This document shows positions 1 through 11,758 of a DNA stretch of 64,000 nt, in pieces (the stretch's first letter is position 1; each line of letters starts with the position of its first letter). Source of the stretch: Chamaelirium japonicum (Eukaryota > Streptophyta > Magnoliopsida > Liliales > Melanthiaceae); the NCBI GenBank assembly GCA_947650365.1, contig OX393552.1:21424645-21488644 (forward strand). The letters are read 5' to 3'. The notes under the pieces were generated by a model that did not search any database, was not told where the DNA came from, and saw nothing but the letters and a program-made list of their open reading frames with translations. A program made the position numbers and the translations under genes.

Positions 1-642
1 GCTTTCTTCTTCGTGCACGGAGTCAAAGTCTTGAACTTCTTGTGCAAGGGTCTTCACGTTGATGAGGGCTTTCAATGGACTAAGCCGGTCCCGAAGGGAT
101 AGGCTTGCCCGTGCCTCGTGAAGCCTTGGGTCGATGAAGAAGCATCTCCTCTTCTGCAGAGCTTTCTCGCTTCGTCTTCAATCTTCCGACCTGCGATGAT
201 TGTGGCGTCGGCTTCTTCTCCGGGCGTATTTGGCGTAATCGGAGTTGAAGGCTTTGTTGAAGATGACGGGTGTAGCGTCGCTTCGTTCTTCTTCTCCGGG
301 CTTTTGAGCTTGATCGGAGTCGAAGGCTTGTTGGAGACAACGTGGTGATGCCGCTTCAATCTTCTTCTCCGGCCTTTGCTTCTGGCGTCTTCGGAGTCGA
401 AGGGTTCTTCTTCTCCGAGCTTTCTTCTTCGTGCACGGAGTCGAAGGGATGATCTTCTTGTGCAAGGGTCTTCACGTTGATGAGGGCTTTCAATGGACTA
501 AGCCAGTCCCGAAGGGATAGGCTTACCCGTGCCTCGTGAAGCATTGGGTCGATGAAGAGCGCGTCTCCTCTTCTGCAGAGCTTCGCTTCTTGCCATCCGA
601 CCTGCGGCCCTTTCGACCCCTTGAGCCTTCCCCCTCCCCCTC

Positions 643-650
643 TATTTATA
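643..650 (-). promoter_or_regulatory. TATA box of the Tat 3' LTR copy
   Basis: TATAAATA on the minus strand sits next to a C-rich stretch, at the same place as in the 5' LTR copy (29459-29466). It lies roughly 680 bp from the LTR start, as expected for a U3 promoter. Confidence 0.55.
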
Positions 651-916
651 GGCAAAGGGGGATGGGAGAGATATGGGAAGTTTTTAATTTTAAATCCCTT
701 TAATATCTCCCCCATAATTACCCAAGATTTATTCATCCATTGATGAGGGGAATAAGTCTTTATTCGTTTTCCTTTTCTGACGGGGTAATTATGGCTGAAT
801 TTTGCACACGAAATCGATGGCGACCCGACTCTTCTTCTTGTCCGTCGGATCGAGGGATCGGCACAGATCCACGTGTGGGTAGATGTCATGCGCAACCTCC
901 CCCCGTGCATGGCGGT

Positions 917-921
917 AGTTC
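917..921. repeat. Target-site duplication AGTTC, left copy
   Basis: AGTTC directly precedes TGTAACACC (element start at 922) and recurs at 16691-16695 directly after GTGACA (element end at 16690). The uninterrupted LTR copy carries a single AGTTC at 29733-29737, which confirms the empty site. Confidence 0.95.
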
Positions 922-1756
922 TGTAACACCTGTGGTGTTAGATTTGAGAATAATAGAAATCCTCAATGGCTAGTTTTGTCTTTTTACCGCCAGACTTTTT
1001 CTTTGGACTTTTTTCCAATAAATGGATCATAAACCTATGAGATGTTTTACATTCACATTCTCCGTAACTTCGAGCATGTCACGATGGTGCGTTCCATGCA
1101 ACGATCATGTGTATGCGCAGCCAGTTTCGGCAGCCCGGCAGGTAAACCCTAGAAAAACGATAATTGGGCGATAGTTGTAGCTGTTTTGTTTCTTGCAAGA
1201 GATTGGGTGATCGGATCGTAATGAAACAAGATACGTTAGATGAGGCTCTGAGAGAGCCTTCCAATGAGCCTAAGTTAGGGTCGATCCGACACCCGGGTGA
1301 ATAGTTATTGCTATTTTAAGTTTTGGAATCTTTCCTTTTTTTTGGGAGATCTAGAAATTAGAAAATTATGTACCCAGCGCTAACGCGTTCGCGTTGTCGA
1401 GATCTTTCCAACGAATCCTCTCGGGCACTATTCCAACTTCCGGTTTGATAGTTACGACCTATTATTCTTTTCAGCCCGGTTGATGGACGAATCGCACCCG
1501 GATTCCAACCGAGCCCGGTTCAGAGCTCGGGACCGAGCCTGACCAGCCCTAGAGCCTGCCTCTCGGTCTCCTAGCATAATTTAAGCTCTCTTGACCTCCC
1601 TCCTAAGTGGTTTTAAATCCGAAATTCGGATGGTAATTATCGGGTAAGATTTCGGGGTGACAAATCCATATCTTTTAGCCCTTATCCCAATCTTTCTTCC
1701 TTTATCCCTTCCCCTTAACCGACCCTATCCCCAACCCATATCCATAACAGCCTCCC

Positions 1757-1905
1757 CCTCTATATATAGAGAGAGAGAGAACGGGAGAGAACCAGATAGA
1801 GAGAGAACGAGAGGAGAGAGAGAGAGAACGGGAGAAATAGAGAGAGAGAACGAGAGGAAGAGAGAGAGAACGGGAGAAGAAGAGAGAGAACGCGAGACAG
1901 AGATG
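1757..1905 (+). promoter_or_regulatory. TATA-like box followed by a GA microsatellite in LTR 1
   Basis: CTATATATA at about 1761-1768 runs straight into a (GA)n-rich tract that ends in a GGAGAAG-rich stretch near 1905. The same arrangement is at about 8466-8603 in LTR 2. The position about 840 bp into the LTR fits a U3/R promoter, but no transcript evidence is available. Confidence 0.5.
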
Positions 1906-2357
1906 GGGAAGGAGAAGAGATGGAGGGAGAAGATCGGCGCATCCCGACCCGCCCTCGCCGGAGCACCGACGAGCACGCCGAGACCCCCAGGTCAGCCCCC
2001 TCTCATCTTCTCATCCCCTCCGCGACCCAACCCCACGAACCCGGCCCTTCCTCCTCCCTTGCCGCGGCCCACACGGGCAGTGACTGTCGCCGCTCCGAGC
2101 CCCTCCCCGGCGACCACCGACCTCCGACCAACCCCATGCGAGCCCCCTCCGGCCGAGCTCGATCTCGGGCACCGACGGCCGCTCCGGCCGCCTCCCACCG
2201 TGCCTCCTCCGTAGGGGTGGTGCGGGAGAGGCCGGCCGAGCGCTCGCCGGCGCTCCAGGCCACCCCTCCCGTCGGCCGCCGACGCGCAGGAACCAGCCCA
2301 GGCTGGTTTCGGTCGCGTGGAGAAGAAGGAGATGGGGGGGGGGGGGTAAAACAGTAA
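1905..2357 (+). other. GC-rich, CpG-rich block with an open frame in LTR 1
   Basis: This block is strongly GC-rich against an AT-leaning LTR. In plus-strand frames it is rich in Pro, Arg and Ala codons and opens after MEGEDRRIPTRPRR. The counterpart at 8605-9053 in LTR 2 is also open in two plus-strand frames. No recognised domain is present. GC-rich DNA stays open by chance, so coding is not established. It may be a transcribed leader, a CpG island or a captured host fragment. Confidence 0.4.
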
Positions 2358-2506
2358 TTCCAGGTTATTACTTAACCCCTGAACCCGACCCGTTTAACCC
2401 TGAACCCGACCTAACCCTTGCAGACCCGACCCAACCTCGCAGACCGCCCCAACCCATATGGTGATCCGGTCTGGTTCACCTGAACCAGACCCATGAACCA
2501 GTCGAT

Positions 2507-2890
2507 TTTGGTTCGACTGCCATTTCTCCGTCCGAACTCGGAATTGAACGAAACTAGTGCCATTTCGACCGGCTCAGAAAATACTACCTGTTGGCCATAG
2601 TTTAGCATAGTAATTGTACTATTTAATACCCTGTTTTGTTCTTGGACCGAATCTTATCGCGGTACCGTGGTTTGACCGCCGTTTCATCGTCCGAACTCGG
2701 ATTCGGACGAAACCAGCGGCATTGTGCTCAGAACTTTGAGTCCCACCTATTAAACCCAGAATATAACACTAGAACCTCTTCTACCCTAGTGAACCAACCA
2801 TGCGATCGGTTTCACCGGTTCTACGTGGTTTGACCCGAAACCATCCGACCGAAGTCGGATTCCAGCGAAACTGGAACCATCGGAAAGGGT
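2507..2890 (+). repeat. Three degenerate direct repeats of about 160 bp in LTR 1
   Basis: Units start near 2507, 2668 and 2826. Each carries TGGTTYGAC followed by CCGAACTCGGA-like and GACGAAAC-like motifs. The same set lies near 9203-9586 in LTR 2. Confidence 0.6.
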
Positions 2891-5064
2891 TCTTCGAGCC
2901 CGATTCGATGAGTAGGTTTAGCTTCTAATTACTTATTTGACCTAGTATTGTTTAGGTTCGAGTTCTTCAGTCGCACGGATTTGCGTACTGTCGACTCAAT
3001 ATTGGTCCCCTATCGAGGGTGCCCGACTATCCTTGGCATAGAACCCTCATCGTAGATTCTTTTGTTTTAATCGATAGAGTTGTGATGCAGAGTTGTGGTT
3101 ATTATCAGACCTTGATTGTGGTGATCCAGCGGAGACAGATCAGAAGCAACTAGCAAGCCGGAGTCGTGTGCGATCGACAACCAGGTGACATTTACTACCC
3201 TTGCGTGGTCTTTAATAGTGGGAAATGAGAATGACTAAGGGTAGGTGTCCATGACACTGCATGCGGGCCCCGCCGGGCATCGTCGCATGTGGTCAAGTGG
3301 ACCCCGCCTTGCATGCGGAGTCGCGAGTCCGGCGACGCATGCTTAAAATATAAATTAAAATATTAATAATGATTGCTTTTGATTGTATGCATGGACACCG
3401 TAATTAGGATTCCCTTATATTAAACAATAAATTGAATAACTAATAACTATCGGGGCCCACCCTCCTGAGAGGAGTATGGTAACCCTAGCACACGGGTCAC
3501 TGGGATGTGTGTCTTACTTTATGCTTTATCATGTCGCATGGGTTGCGAGAGCAGTACGGGACCAGGGGTAATTTGTTGGAAATTGTTAAACATTAAATAA
3601 ACTTTTTGTAGCTTCATTGTATATGTTGAAATATGTTATATGCGAATCTACCTGGTTAGAAGGTAGAGACCCCGTACGCGCATGGGCCGTGAACCACCCT
3701 GCGCGTACAGCCGAAGTTAAGTAGGTTAGGGGTCACGGGAAAGGGTTGTGGTAAAGCCAATAGGAGGTGCCCTCGAGTAGGGATTGGCCTAGCAACCCTG
3801 TCCCGGGGAGTTGAAGTCCCCATAGTAAAGCAAGTTGGGCGGTAGAGCTCCACCGTGAAAGACGGGAAACCCCTTATGATCATCTGGGTGACTAGTGCAT
3901 GGTGTTGGTGGATGCACGGCGAAAGAGTTGGCCCTCTACATCGAAATAAAAGGCCCTATAGTAATGCCCGACCAGGGGCAGGATGAACAAAATATCCGGG
4001 GTTCACATTTTGATAGTGTGTGTTTTATCTATATATGAATTTAGAATTGAGTGACTGTTTACATGATGTCTTCGTGACTTTATATGAACGTCTTATTTAA
4101 TTTGTTCTTTAATGCTGTAGAACATTGAATGGACTTCATGTTAGATAACCTAGTAACAGTAGGAATTGCATGTGAATATAGACTACTGATAGGTTTAGGT
4201 ATCATTCTGCAAACTCTGATTCTACTAGAACTGATAGATCTTATCTTATTTTATTACGATTAGTTGTCTCATATTATTAAAGACTATTAGGATGTCACTA
4301 GCCATTAATTTGGCTAATCTTCCAATTTCCTATTGGGGGCTACTCTTTCCCACGAGTAGGCTCAGTTGCAGGTCCGGAGGCTCAGGAGTAGCAGTAGGAG
4401 CCCAGAGGCGGAGTTAGAGTTGCAGTGTTACCTTTCGGCTTAGTATGTCAATCTTGTAGTCTTTTCTCTTCAGACATTGTAATTGTATTGGAATAAGTGT
4501 TTTAATCGGTTAGTTAGTATTCTATGGTTGTAGTTGCAATGGTTCCAGCTGAATTCTTCTGGGTAGGCCTCTCCTCATGGCCCTAAGCATAGGATAGATC
4601 ATGATGAAAATATAAGTATATATAAATGACTAAATTGATTAACCTTGTAGATAGGAACCCTAGACTGGTGCACTTGAGTGTTAGGTAGTGGGTAAAACCA
4701 CTTGGCTAGCCGTAGGAGGCTTGAGCCTCGTGCTCCCTCAGATAGACTCCTATCAGTATGTAGTGGCACCGACAGGTCACACATACTGAAAGGATAGGAC
4801 TTTTGAAGGTCGAGCTGATTAGATAATGTCTTATCTCTATTGATATTTCTCTTCTTTCCTTTTTAATAAAAATGTTTTTCGAAAAATCAAATTTAAAAGA
4901 TTTCCCTCTTGTTTCTTCCTCCTCCTTGTTTTTCATATTAGAGAGCGTAGAAGAAGCCCTGTGAGAACCCAAATTGGTGTAATCAATTGACCAGACCCAA
5001 AATCCTCTTCTTTTCTCACCTCATACCCCAGGGATCGGTCTTCAGATTTCTGGGGCATGACAGC

Positions 5065-5076
5065 TGGTATCAGAGC
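5065..5076 (+). promoter_or_regulatory. Primer-binding site, initiator tRNA-Met
   Basis: TGGTATCAGAGC lies two bases after the LTR end TGACA. It is complementary to the 3' end of plant initiator tRNA-Met, the usual primer for Tekay/Del and many copia elements. Confidence 0.93.
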
Positions 5077-5751
5077 CTAGGGATATGTTCCTAGGGGTTT
5101 TGTTAGGATGTGGTTCGTGTCTTGCGATTCTTTCTTCGGAAAGTTTAGACTCTAGTGGTGTTAGAATGTTTTCTAGAGATTGTATAGATAATGAGTCGAT
5201 AGAATTCTCGTAGTAGCTAGTGGTGGTATAACGATTATTTCTAAGGATAAGGACCTAGGCTTAATCATACTTGGAGAACTGGTTTTGTTTGAGGAATTGA
5301 TCTGTAACTAAGAACTGACTATGATTGAGTTTTTGATTGATCGAGAATCATGAATCAATCTATATGTCGTATGAGTATGATTGTATTTGAACTCTGATGT
5401 GCTATAATGTTTAGGTTTAGAGTTAGTCGTTGCAACTCGGGTGATAGTTCTTAAGAAGGAGCCACATGGAACATCTTAACCAAGGGTGGTGTTTCTTGAT
5501 CTCTAGGCAGAAGCATAGTGTTTGAGTCTATATCGGAGTATAGGTTGGGTGTCTTCTAATATGGATTCTCTTGAACTTTCTAGTGGTAAGGAGCTGACCA
5601 AGGACTAGATATTCAACTCTAGTTAGTAATTTGGTTGATTGGTTTTGGAATTGATGTATTTGAATATATCTGGAAGGATGTATATCCTTGATGGTTTATC
5701 TGGCATAGTTGTGAGGTTACTCTTTTGTTGGTTTTGTTATTTTTTTTTTCG

Positions 5752-5905
5752 TTGACCCTAAGCGCTAGAAACCTAGTCGGTGTTTTATGATTCCTTGATC
5801 TTTGTTGACCCTTAGTATTCGAGACCTAGTCGGTGTTTAGGATCCTTTGATCTTCGTTAACCCTTAGTACTAGAGACTTAGTTGGTGTTTTTAGGATTGT
5901 CCATT
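5752..5905 (+). repeat. Minisatellite, about 52-bp period, three copies
   Basis: Units start at 5752, 5805 and 5857. Each carries TTGACCCTTAGT-like, GAGACCTAGTCGGTGTTT-like and CCTTTGATCTTCG-like segments. The same array lies near 12448-12600 in internal region 2. Confidence 0.85.
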
Positions 5906-7186
5906 ATCTCGATATAGATGTAATAATTAAATTAGTTTTCTTGTTAGATCTCTCTTGTGTATCGTGGGTTATAATTAGCTTGGTGTAGAGCTTGTGTATT
6001 TTTTATGGATCCTATGAGTAATGATGATGACTCTTGGGGATAATGGTTTCAATGAGTACACCAGGAGATGAAAATCTCAGGTGATAGTTTGAATTTCCCA
6101 TGGTTAGTAGATTGTGGGATACCTTGATAGTGACTCTTGCGAAAGAGTACGCACTGTTCCTAGGGAACTTTGGCGATGGTGATGATTATTCGGTAGAGGA
6201 CATACTGTGGCTATGCACTGACTCTTCGGAGGCTTTGGCGAATTATTTCGCAGTTCTTATTGGAACTCGCGGGAGAGAGCGCACTGGCTAGATGACAGTG
6301 ACGTTAAGATCGAATTTAGATAATTGAGTACTAGAAAGATGTTAGCGACGATGTAAAATGGATTGCCTACGTTTATAAATTTGGGAATACCTTATCAGTT
6401 GGACTCTTAAGAATGATCATTATTCTGCTGATTCACCCCGCTTTGTTTCTAATTATTAGTCGATTCTATAGTAACTTTCGTTTGCTTCAGTTTCTTTTGA
6501 GTGATTGCCTTTAGTTCTCAGAATGTTGAGATTATGATAGTTTTCTCGGTTGTTCTTTTTCTAAGTTGCCTCTATTTGTCTCGGGTCCTTTATTCTTATT
6601 TTTGTATGGTTGCGAGGTTTCCGTTTAACTATCTCGATGATTAGTTTAGGGTAGAATTTAGTACTTGGTATCGATCTGCTCAGTCGATATTAGTTGGCCA
6701 TTAGTTTTCTAGTAGGCAGTTTCTTCAGCCAACTCATAATAGTTCTGGTTTAGAATCGGTCCGCTCGTCTTGTAGTGAGCCAATGGAATGACTATCTATT
6801 GTCAGAGTATAGCTATCTAGTTTGGACCCACTTGAGAAATAGATTTTGGGGCATTTGTTCGTTAGTCCCTTGAGCAGTATTGGTAGTTTGATTAGTGTAG
6901 GTATTGGTCTCATATGAATCTTATAGGATTTTAGTTTAGTATTAGATACACGTTAGGCGTACTAGTTGAGACATATCTTTTGTCAAATCATTCTGGAATG
7001 TGTACTTAAGCATATGTGTATGGGCGCATATGTGTAGTATACATTGCTATGATTGTAGAGTCGATACCAAAAGTATAAATTATATATGGGTGTATGGGCG
7101 CTCATATATATTGATATACCTTTTATATCGGTACTGACAATTAAGTGCATTTTAAGTTTCTGAATCTATGAGTTTTGGTAGTTAGC

Positions 7187-7237
7187 CTACCGAGGGGAAC
7201 ACCCCTCGGTAGTACTAATAAGGGAGATGCCCCTTAT
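7187..7237 (+). other. Two adjacent perfect hairpins in internal region 1
   Basis: The first has arms CTACCGAGGGG (7187-7197) and CCCCTCGGTAG (7202-7212) around loop AACA. The second has arms ATAAGGG (7218-7224) and CCCTTAT (7231-7237). Both are kept in internal region 2 (13881-13906 and shortly after). They could be an RNA dimerisation or packaging structure; that is a guess. Confidence 0.7.
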
Positions 7238-7585
7238 CTAGGCAGGGTTAATGATCAAAACTCATGATTATGGTATAACCCGTAATACTTAGAATGGGAA
7301 ATGGAAACCAAAACTCGTATTCGCGATCGATGCGAGAATTTGGAGGTTCATTTCTATCCTAATAATTACGAGACTCGATTCGTATAATGTTTAGGCTAGT
7401 AGAGAGAGTAGAATTGTGAGTAGTAGAGGGTCAGGGTTTTCTCTTAGTAAGATTTGGTGTAGTGACTTGACTTTCTTATTGGTAGTGTTAGTGAGGATGT
7501 TTGCGCTCGTTGTAGTTAACTTTCATTGCTATAATGTTCTTGTTTTGGTAGTTGAGATGAGTGGACTCGTATATATGGTTTTTGT

Positions 7586-7627
7586 AGTTGAATTTTCGGG
7601 ACGAAATTTTTTTTAAGGTGTGTAGGT
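7586..7627 (+). promoter_or_regulatory. Pol-tail remnant and purine-rich tract before LTR 2
   Basis: The DNA reads EFSGRNFF then a stop, followed by AAGGTGTGTAGGT and the LTR start TGTAACACC. In Tekay/Del elements the polyprotein typically ends with a similar short tail just before the purine tract. This is the main clue that the coding-free element derives from that lineage. The same tail is at 14284-14321. Confidence 0.7.
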
Positions 7628-10600
7628 TGTAACACCTGTGGTGTTAGATTTGAGAATAATAGAAATCCTCAATGGCTAGTTTCGTCTTTTTACCGCCAGA
7701 CTTTTTCTTTGGGCTTTTTTCCAATAAATGGATCGTAAACCTATGAGATGTTTTACGTTCACATTCTCCGTAACTTCGAGCATGTCACGATGGTGTGTTC
7801 CGTGCAACGATCATGTGTATGCGCAGCCAGTTTCGGCAGTCCGACAGGTAAACCCTAGAAAAACGATAATTGGGCGATAGTTGTAGCTGTTTTGTTTCTT
7901 GCAAGGGATTGGGTGATCGGATCGTAATGAAACAAGATATGTTAGATGAGGCTCTGAGAGAGCCTTCCAATGAGCCTGAGTTAGGGTCGATCCGACATCC
8001 GGGTGAATAGTTATTGCTATTTTAAGTTTTGGAATCTTTCCTTTTTTTTGGGAGATCTAGAAATTAGAAAATTATGTACCAAGTGCTAACGCGTTCGCGT
8101 TGTCGAGACCTTTCCAACGAATCCTCTCGGGCCCAATTCCAACTTCCGGTTTGATAGTTACGACCTATTATTCTTTTCAGCCCGGTTGATGGACGAATCG
8201 CACCCGGATTCCAACCGAGCCCGGTTCAGAGCTCGGGACCGAGCCCGACCAGCCCTAGAGCCTGCCTCCCGGTCTCCTAGCATAATTTAAGCTCTCTTGA
8301 CCTCCCTCCTAAGTGGTTTTAAATCCGAAATTCGGATGGTAATTATCGGGTAAGATTTCGGGGTGACAAATCCATATCTTTTAGCCCTTATCCCAATCTT
8401 TCTTCCTTTATCCTTTCCCCTTAACCGACCCTATCCCCAACCCATATCCATAACAGCCTCCCCCTCTATATATAGAGAGAGAGAACGAGAGAGAACCAGA
8501 TAGAGAGAGAACGAGAGGAGAGAGAGAGAACGGGAGAAATAGAGAGAGAGAACGAGAGGAAGAGAGAGAGAACGGGAGAAGAAGAGAGAGAACGCAAGAC
8601 AGAGATGGGGAAGGAGAAGAGATGGAGGGAGAAGATCGGCGCATCCCGACCCGCCCTCGCTGGAGCACCGACGAGCACGCCGAGACCCCCAGGTCAGCCC
8701 CCTCTCATCTTCTCATCCCCTCCGCGACCCAACCCCGCGAACCCGGCCCTTCCTCCTCCCTTGCCGCGGCCCACACGGGCAGTGACTGTCGCCGCTCCGA
8801 GCCCCTCCCCGGCGACCACCGACCTCCGACCAATCCCATGCGAGCCCCCTCCGGCCGAGCTCGATCTCGGGCACCGACGGCCGCTCCGGCCGCCTCCCAC
8901 CGTGCCTCCTCCGTGGGGGTGGTGCGGGAGAGGCCGGCCGAGCGCTCGCCGGCGCTCCAGGCCGCCCCTCCCGTCGGCCGCCGACGCGCAGGAACCAGCC
9001 CGGGCTGGTTTCGGTTGCGTGGAGAAGAAGGAGATGGGGGGGTAAAACAGTAATTCCAGGTTATTACTTAACCCCTGAACCCGACCCGTTTAACCCTGAA
9101 CCCGACCTAACCCTTGCAGACCCGACCCAACCTCACAGACCGCCCCAACCCATATGGTGATCCGGTCTGGTTCACCTGAACCAGACCCATGAACCAGTCG
9201 ATTTTGGTTCGACTGCCATTTCTCCGTCCGAACTCGGAATTGGACGAAACTAGCGCCATTTCGACCGGCTCGGAAAATACTACCTGTTGGCCATAGTTTA
9301 GCATAGAAATTGTACTATTTAATACCCTGTTTTGTCCTTGGACCGAATCTTATCGCGGTACCGTGGTTTGACCACCGTTTCATCGTCCGAACTCGGATTC
9401 GGACGAAACCAGCGGCATTGTGCTCAGAACTTTGAGTCCCACCTATTAAACCCAGAATATAACCCTAGAACCTCTTCTACCCTAGTGAACCAACCATGCG
9501 ATCGGTTTCACCGGTTCTACGTGGTTTGACCCGAAACCATCCGACCGAAGTCGGATTCCAGCGAAACTGGAACCATCGGAAAGGGTTCTTCGAGCCCGAT
9601 TCGATGAGTAGGTTTAGCATCTAATTACTTGTTTAACCTAGTATTGTTTAGGTTCGAGTTCTTCAGTCGCACAGATTTGCGTACTGTCGACTCAATGTTG
9701 GTCCCCTATCGAGGGTGCCCGACTATCCTTGGCATAGAACCCTCATCGTAGATTCTTTTGTTTTAATCGATAGAGTTGTGATGCGGAGCTATGGTTATTA
9801 TCAGACCTTGATCGTGGTGATCCAGCGGAGACAGATCAGAAGCAACTAGCAAGCCGGAGTCGTGTGCGATCGACAACCAGGTGACATCTACTACCCTTGC
9901 GTGGTCTTTAATAGTGGGAAATGAGAATGACTAAGGGTAGGTGTCCATGACACTGCATGCGGGCCCCGCCGGGCATCGTCGCATGTGGTCAAGTGGACCC
10001 CGCCTTGCATGCGGAGTCGCGAGTCCGGCGACGCATGCTTAAAATATAAATTAAAATATTAATAATGATTGCTTTTGATTGTATGCATGGACACCGTAAT
10101 TAGGATTCCCTTATATTAAACAATAAATTGAATAACTAATAACTATCGGGGCCCACCCTCCTGAGAGGAGTATGGCAACCCAAGCACACGGGTCACTGGG
10201 ATGAGTGTCTTACTTTATGATTTATTATGTCGCATGGGTTGCGAGAGCAGTACGGGACCAGGGGTAATTTGTTGGAAATTGTTAAACATTAAATAGACTT
10301 TTTGTAGCTTCATTGTATATGTTAAAATATGTTATATGCGAATCTACCTGGTTAGAAGGTAGAGACCCCGTACGCGCATGGGCCGTGAACCACCCTGCGC
10401 GTACAGCCGAAGTTAAGTAGGTTAGGGGTCACGGGAAAGGGTTGTGGTAAAGCCAATAGGAGGTGCCCTCGAGTAGGGATTGGCCTAGCAACCCTGTCCC
10501 GGGGAGTTGAAGTCCCCATAGTAAAGCAAGTTGGGCGGTAGAGCTCCACCGTGAAAGACGGGAAACCCCTTATGATCATCTGGGTGACTAGTGCATGGTG

Positions 10601-11758
10601 TTGGTGGATGCACGGCGAGAGAGTTGGCCCTCTACATCGAAATAAAAGGCCCTATAGTAATGCCCGACCGGGGGCAGGATGAACAAAATATCCGGGGTTC
10701 ACATTTTGATAGTGTGTGTTTTATCTATATATGAATTTAGAATTGAGTGACTGTTTACATGATGTCTTCGTGACTTTATATGAACGTCTTATTTAATTTG
10801 TTCTTTAATGCTGTAGAACATTGAATGGACTTCATGTTAGATAACCTAGTGACAGTAGGAATTGCATGTGAATATAGACTACTGATAGGTTTAGGTATCA
10901 TTCTGCAAACTCTGATTCTACTAGAACTGATAGATCTTATCTTATTTTATTACGATTAGTTGTCTCATATTATTAAAGACTATTAGGATGTCACTAGCCA
11001 TTAATTTGGCTAATCTCCCAATTTCCTATTGGGGGCTACTCTTTCCCACGAGTAGGCTCAGTTGCAGGTCCGGAGGCTCAGGAGTAGCAGTAGGAGCCCA
11101 GAGGCGGAGTTAGAGTTGCAGTGTTACCTTTCGGCTTAGTATGTCAATCTTGTAGTCTTTTCTCTTCAGACATTGTAATTGTATTGGAATAAGTGTTTTA
11201 ATCAGTTAGTTAGTATTCTATGGTTGTAGTTGCAATGGTTCCAGCTGAATTCTTCTGGGTAGGCCTCTCCTCATGGCCCTAAGCATAGGATAGATCATGA
11301 TGAAAATATAAGTATATATAAATGACTAAATTGATTAACCTTGTAGATAGGAACCCTAGACTGGTGCACTTGAGTGTTAGGTAGTGGGTAAAACCACTTG
11401 GCTAGCCGTAGGAGGCTTGAGCCTCGTGCTCCCTCAGATAGACTCCTATCAGTATGTAGTGGCACCGACAGGTCACACATACTGAAAGGATAGGACTTTT
11501 GAAGGTCGAGCTGATTAGATAATGTCTTATCTCTATTGATATTTCTCTTCTTTCCTTTTTAATAAAAATGTTTTTCGAAAAATCAAATTTAAAAGATTTC
11601 CCTCTTGTTTCTCCCTCCTCCTTGTTTTTCATATTAGAGAGCGTAGAAGAAGCCCTGTGAGAACCCAAATTGGTGTAATCAATTGACCAGACCCAAAATC
11701 CTTTTCTTTTCTCACCTCACACCCCAGGGATCGGTCTTCAGATTTCTAGGGCGTGACA
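7628..11758 (+). repeat. LTR 2 of the Tekay-like element (4131 bp), shared by both units
   Basis: It starts TGTAACACCTGTGG and ends GGGCGTGACA. It serves as the 3' LTR of the left unit and the 5' LTR of the right unit. It has the same internal layout as LTR 1: TATA/GA tract near 8466-8603, GC-rich block 8605-9053, the 160-bp repeats, and the conserved segment near 10345-10680. Confidence 0.93.
8605..9053 (+). other. GC-rich block with open frames in LTR 2
   Basis: This is the counterpart of 1905-2357. Two plus-strand frames are open for about 145 codons, one starting MGKEKRWREKIGASR and the other MEGEDRRIPTRPRW. No domain is recognised, and coding status is unproven. Confidence 0.4.

Larger units (their letters stand above)
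1..921 (-). repeat. Tat element 3' LTR, inner part (left of the nested insertion)
   Basis: This stretch aligns almost base for base with 28818-29737 of the 5' LTR, including a minus-strand TATA box at 643-650 (29459-29466 in the other copy). It stops exactly at AGTTC (917-921), where the nested element begins, and the LTR resumes at 16691. It contains two copies of a repeat of about 418 bp (landmark GATGAGGGCTTTCAATGG at 61 and 479). The open frames seen here on both strands are by-products of this repeat and match no known domain. The rest of the LTR lies outside the window to the left. Confidence 0.9.
922..5062 (+). repeat. LTR 1 of the Tekay-like element (4141 bp)
   Basis: It begins TGTAACACCTGTGG and ends GGGGCATGACA. 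It is nearly identical to LTR 2: in the first 400 bp I count about a dozen mismatches by eye, and fewer in the later part. Contents in order: AT-rich start, TATA-like box and GA microsatellite near 1757-1900, GC-rich block 1905-2350, three degenerate repeats of about 160 bp from 2507, a GCATGC-bordered GC block near 3258-3340, and a segment around 3650-3990 conserved in all three LTRs. Short ORFs here are shared only because the LTRs are copies. Confidence 0.93.
5063..7627 (+). mobile_element. Internal region 1 of the Tekay-like element, no gag or pol domain
   Basis: This is 2.57 kb of AT-rich DNA between the primer site and the purine tract. I see no gag, protease, RT, RNase H or integrase motif. 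The longest open stretches are about 60-66 codons. It holds a 52-bp minisatellite (5752-5905) and a pair of adjacent hairpins (7187-7237). It is closely matched by internal region 2, so it was presumably copied as a unit. Confidence 0.85.

Noticed and set aside
1657-2214. A 185-codon plus-strand frame in the Tekay-like LTR as a host gene
   Set aside because: It lies wholly inside an LTR, begins in unrelated LTR sequence, crosses a GA microsatellite, and is low complexity with no domain. Kept only as a GC-rich block of interest.
3656-3883. A 75-codon minus-strand frame kept in three places (3656, 10352, 15284) as a conserved gene
   Set aside because: The three places are the three LTRs of one element. 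The frame is conserved because the DNA was copied together, not by selection on a protein.
4599-4972. Overlapping minus-strand frames of 61 and 88 codons repeated near 11295 and 16227
   Set aside because: Same reason: LTR copies. No domain and no promoter evidence.
6100-6291. A 63-codon frame in both internal regions as a small gag
   Set aside because: It has no gag motif and differs between the copies in ways that do not look protein-preserving.
7187-7237. The hairpins as bacterial-type terminators
   Set aside because: This is plant retroelement DNA and there is no U-run after the stems.
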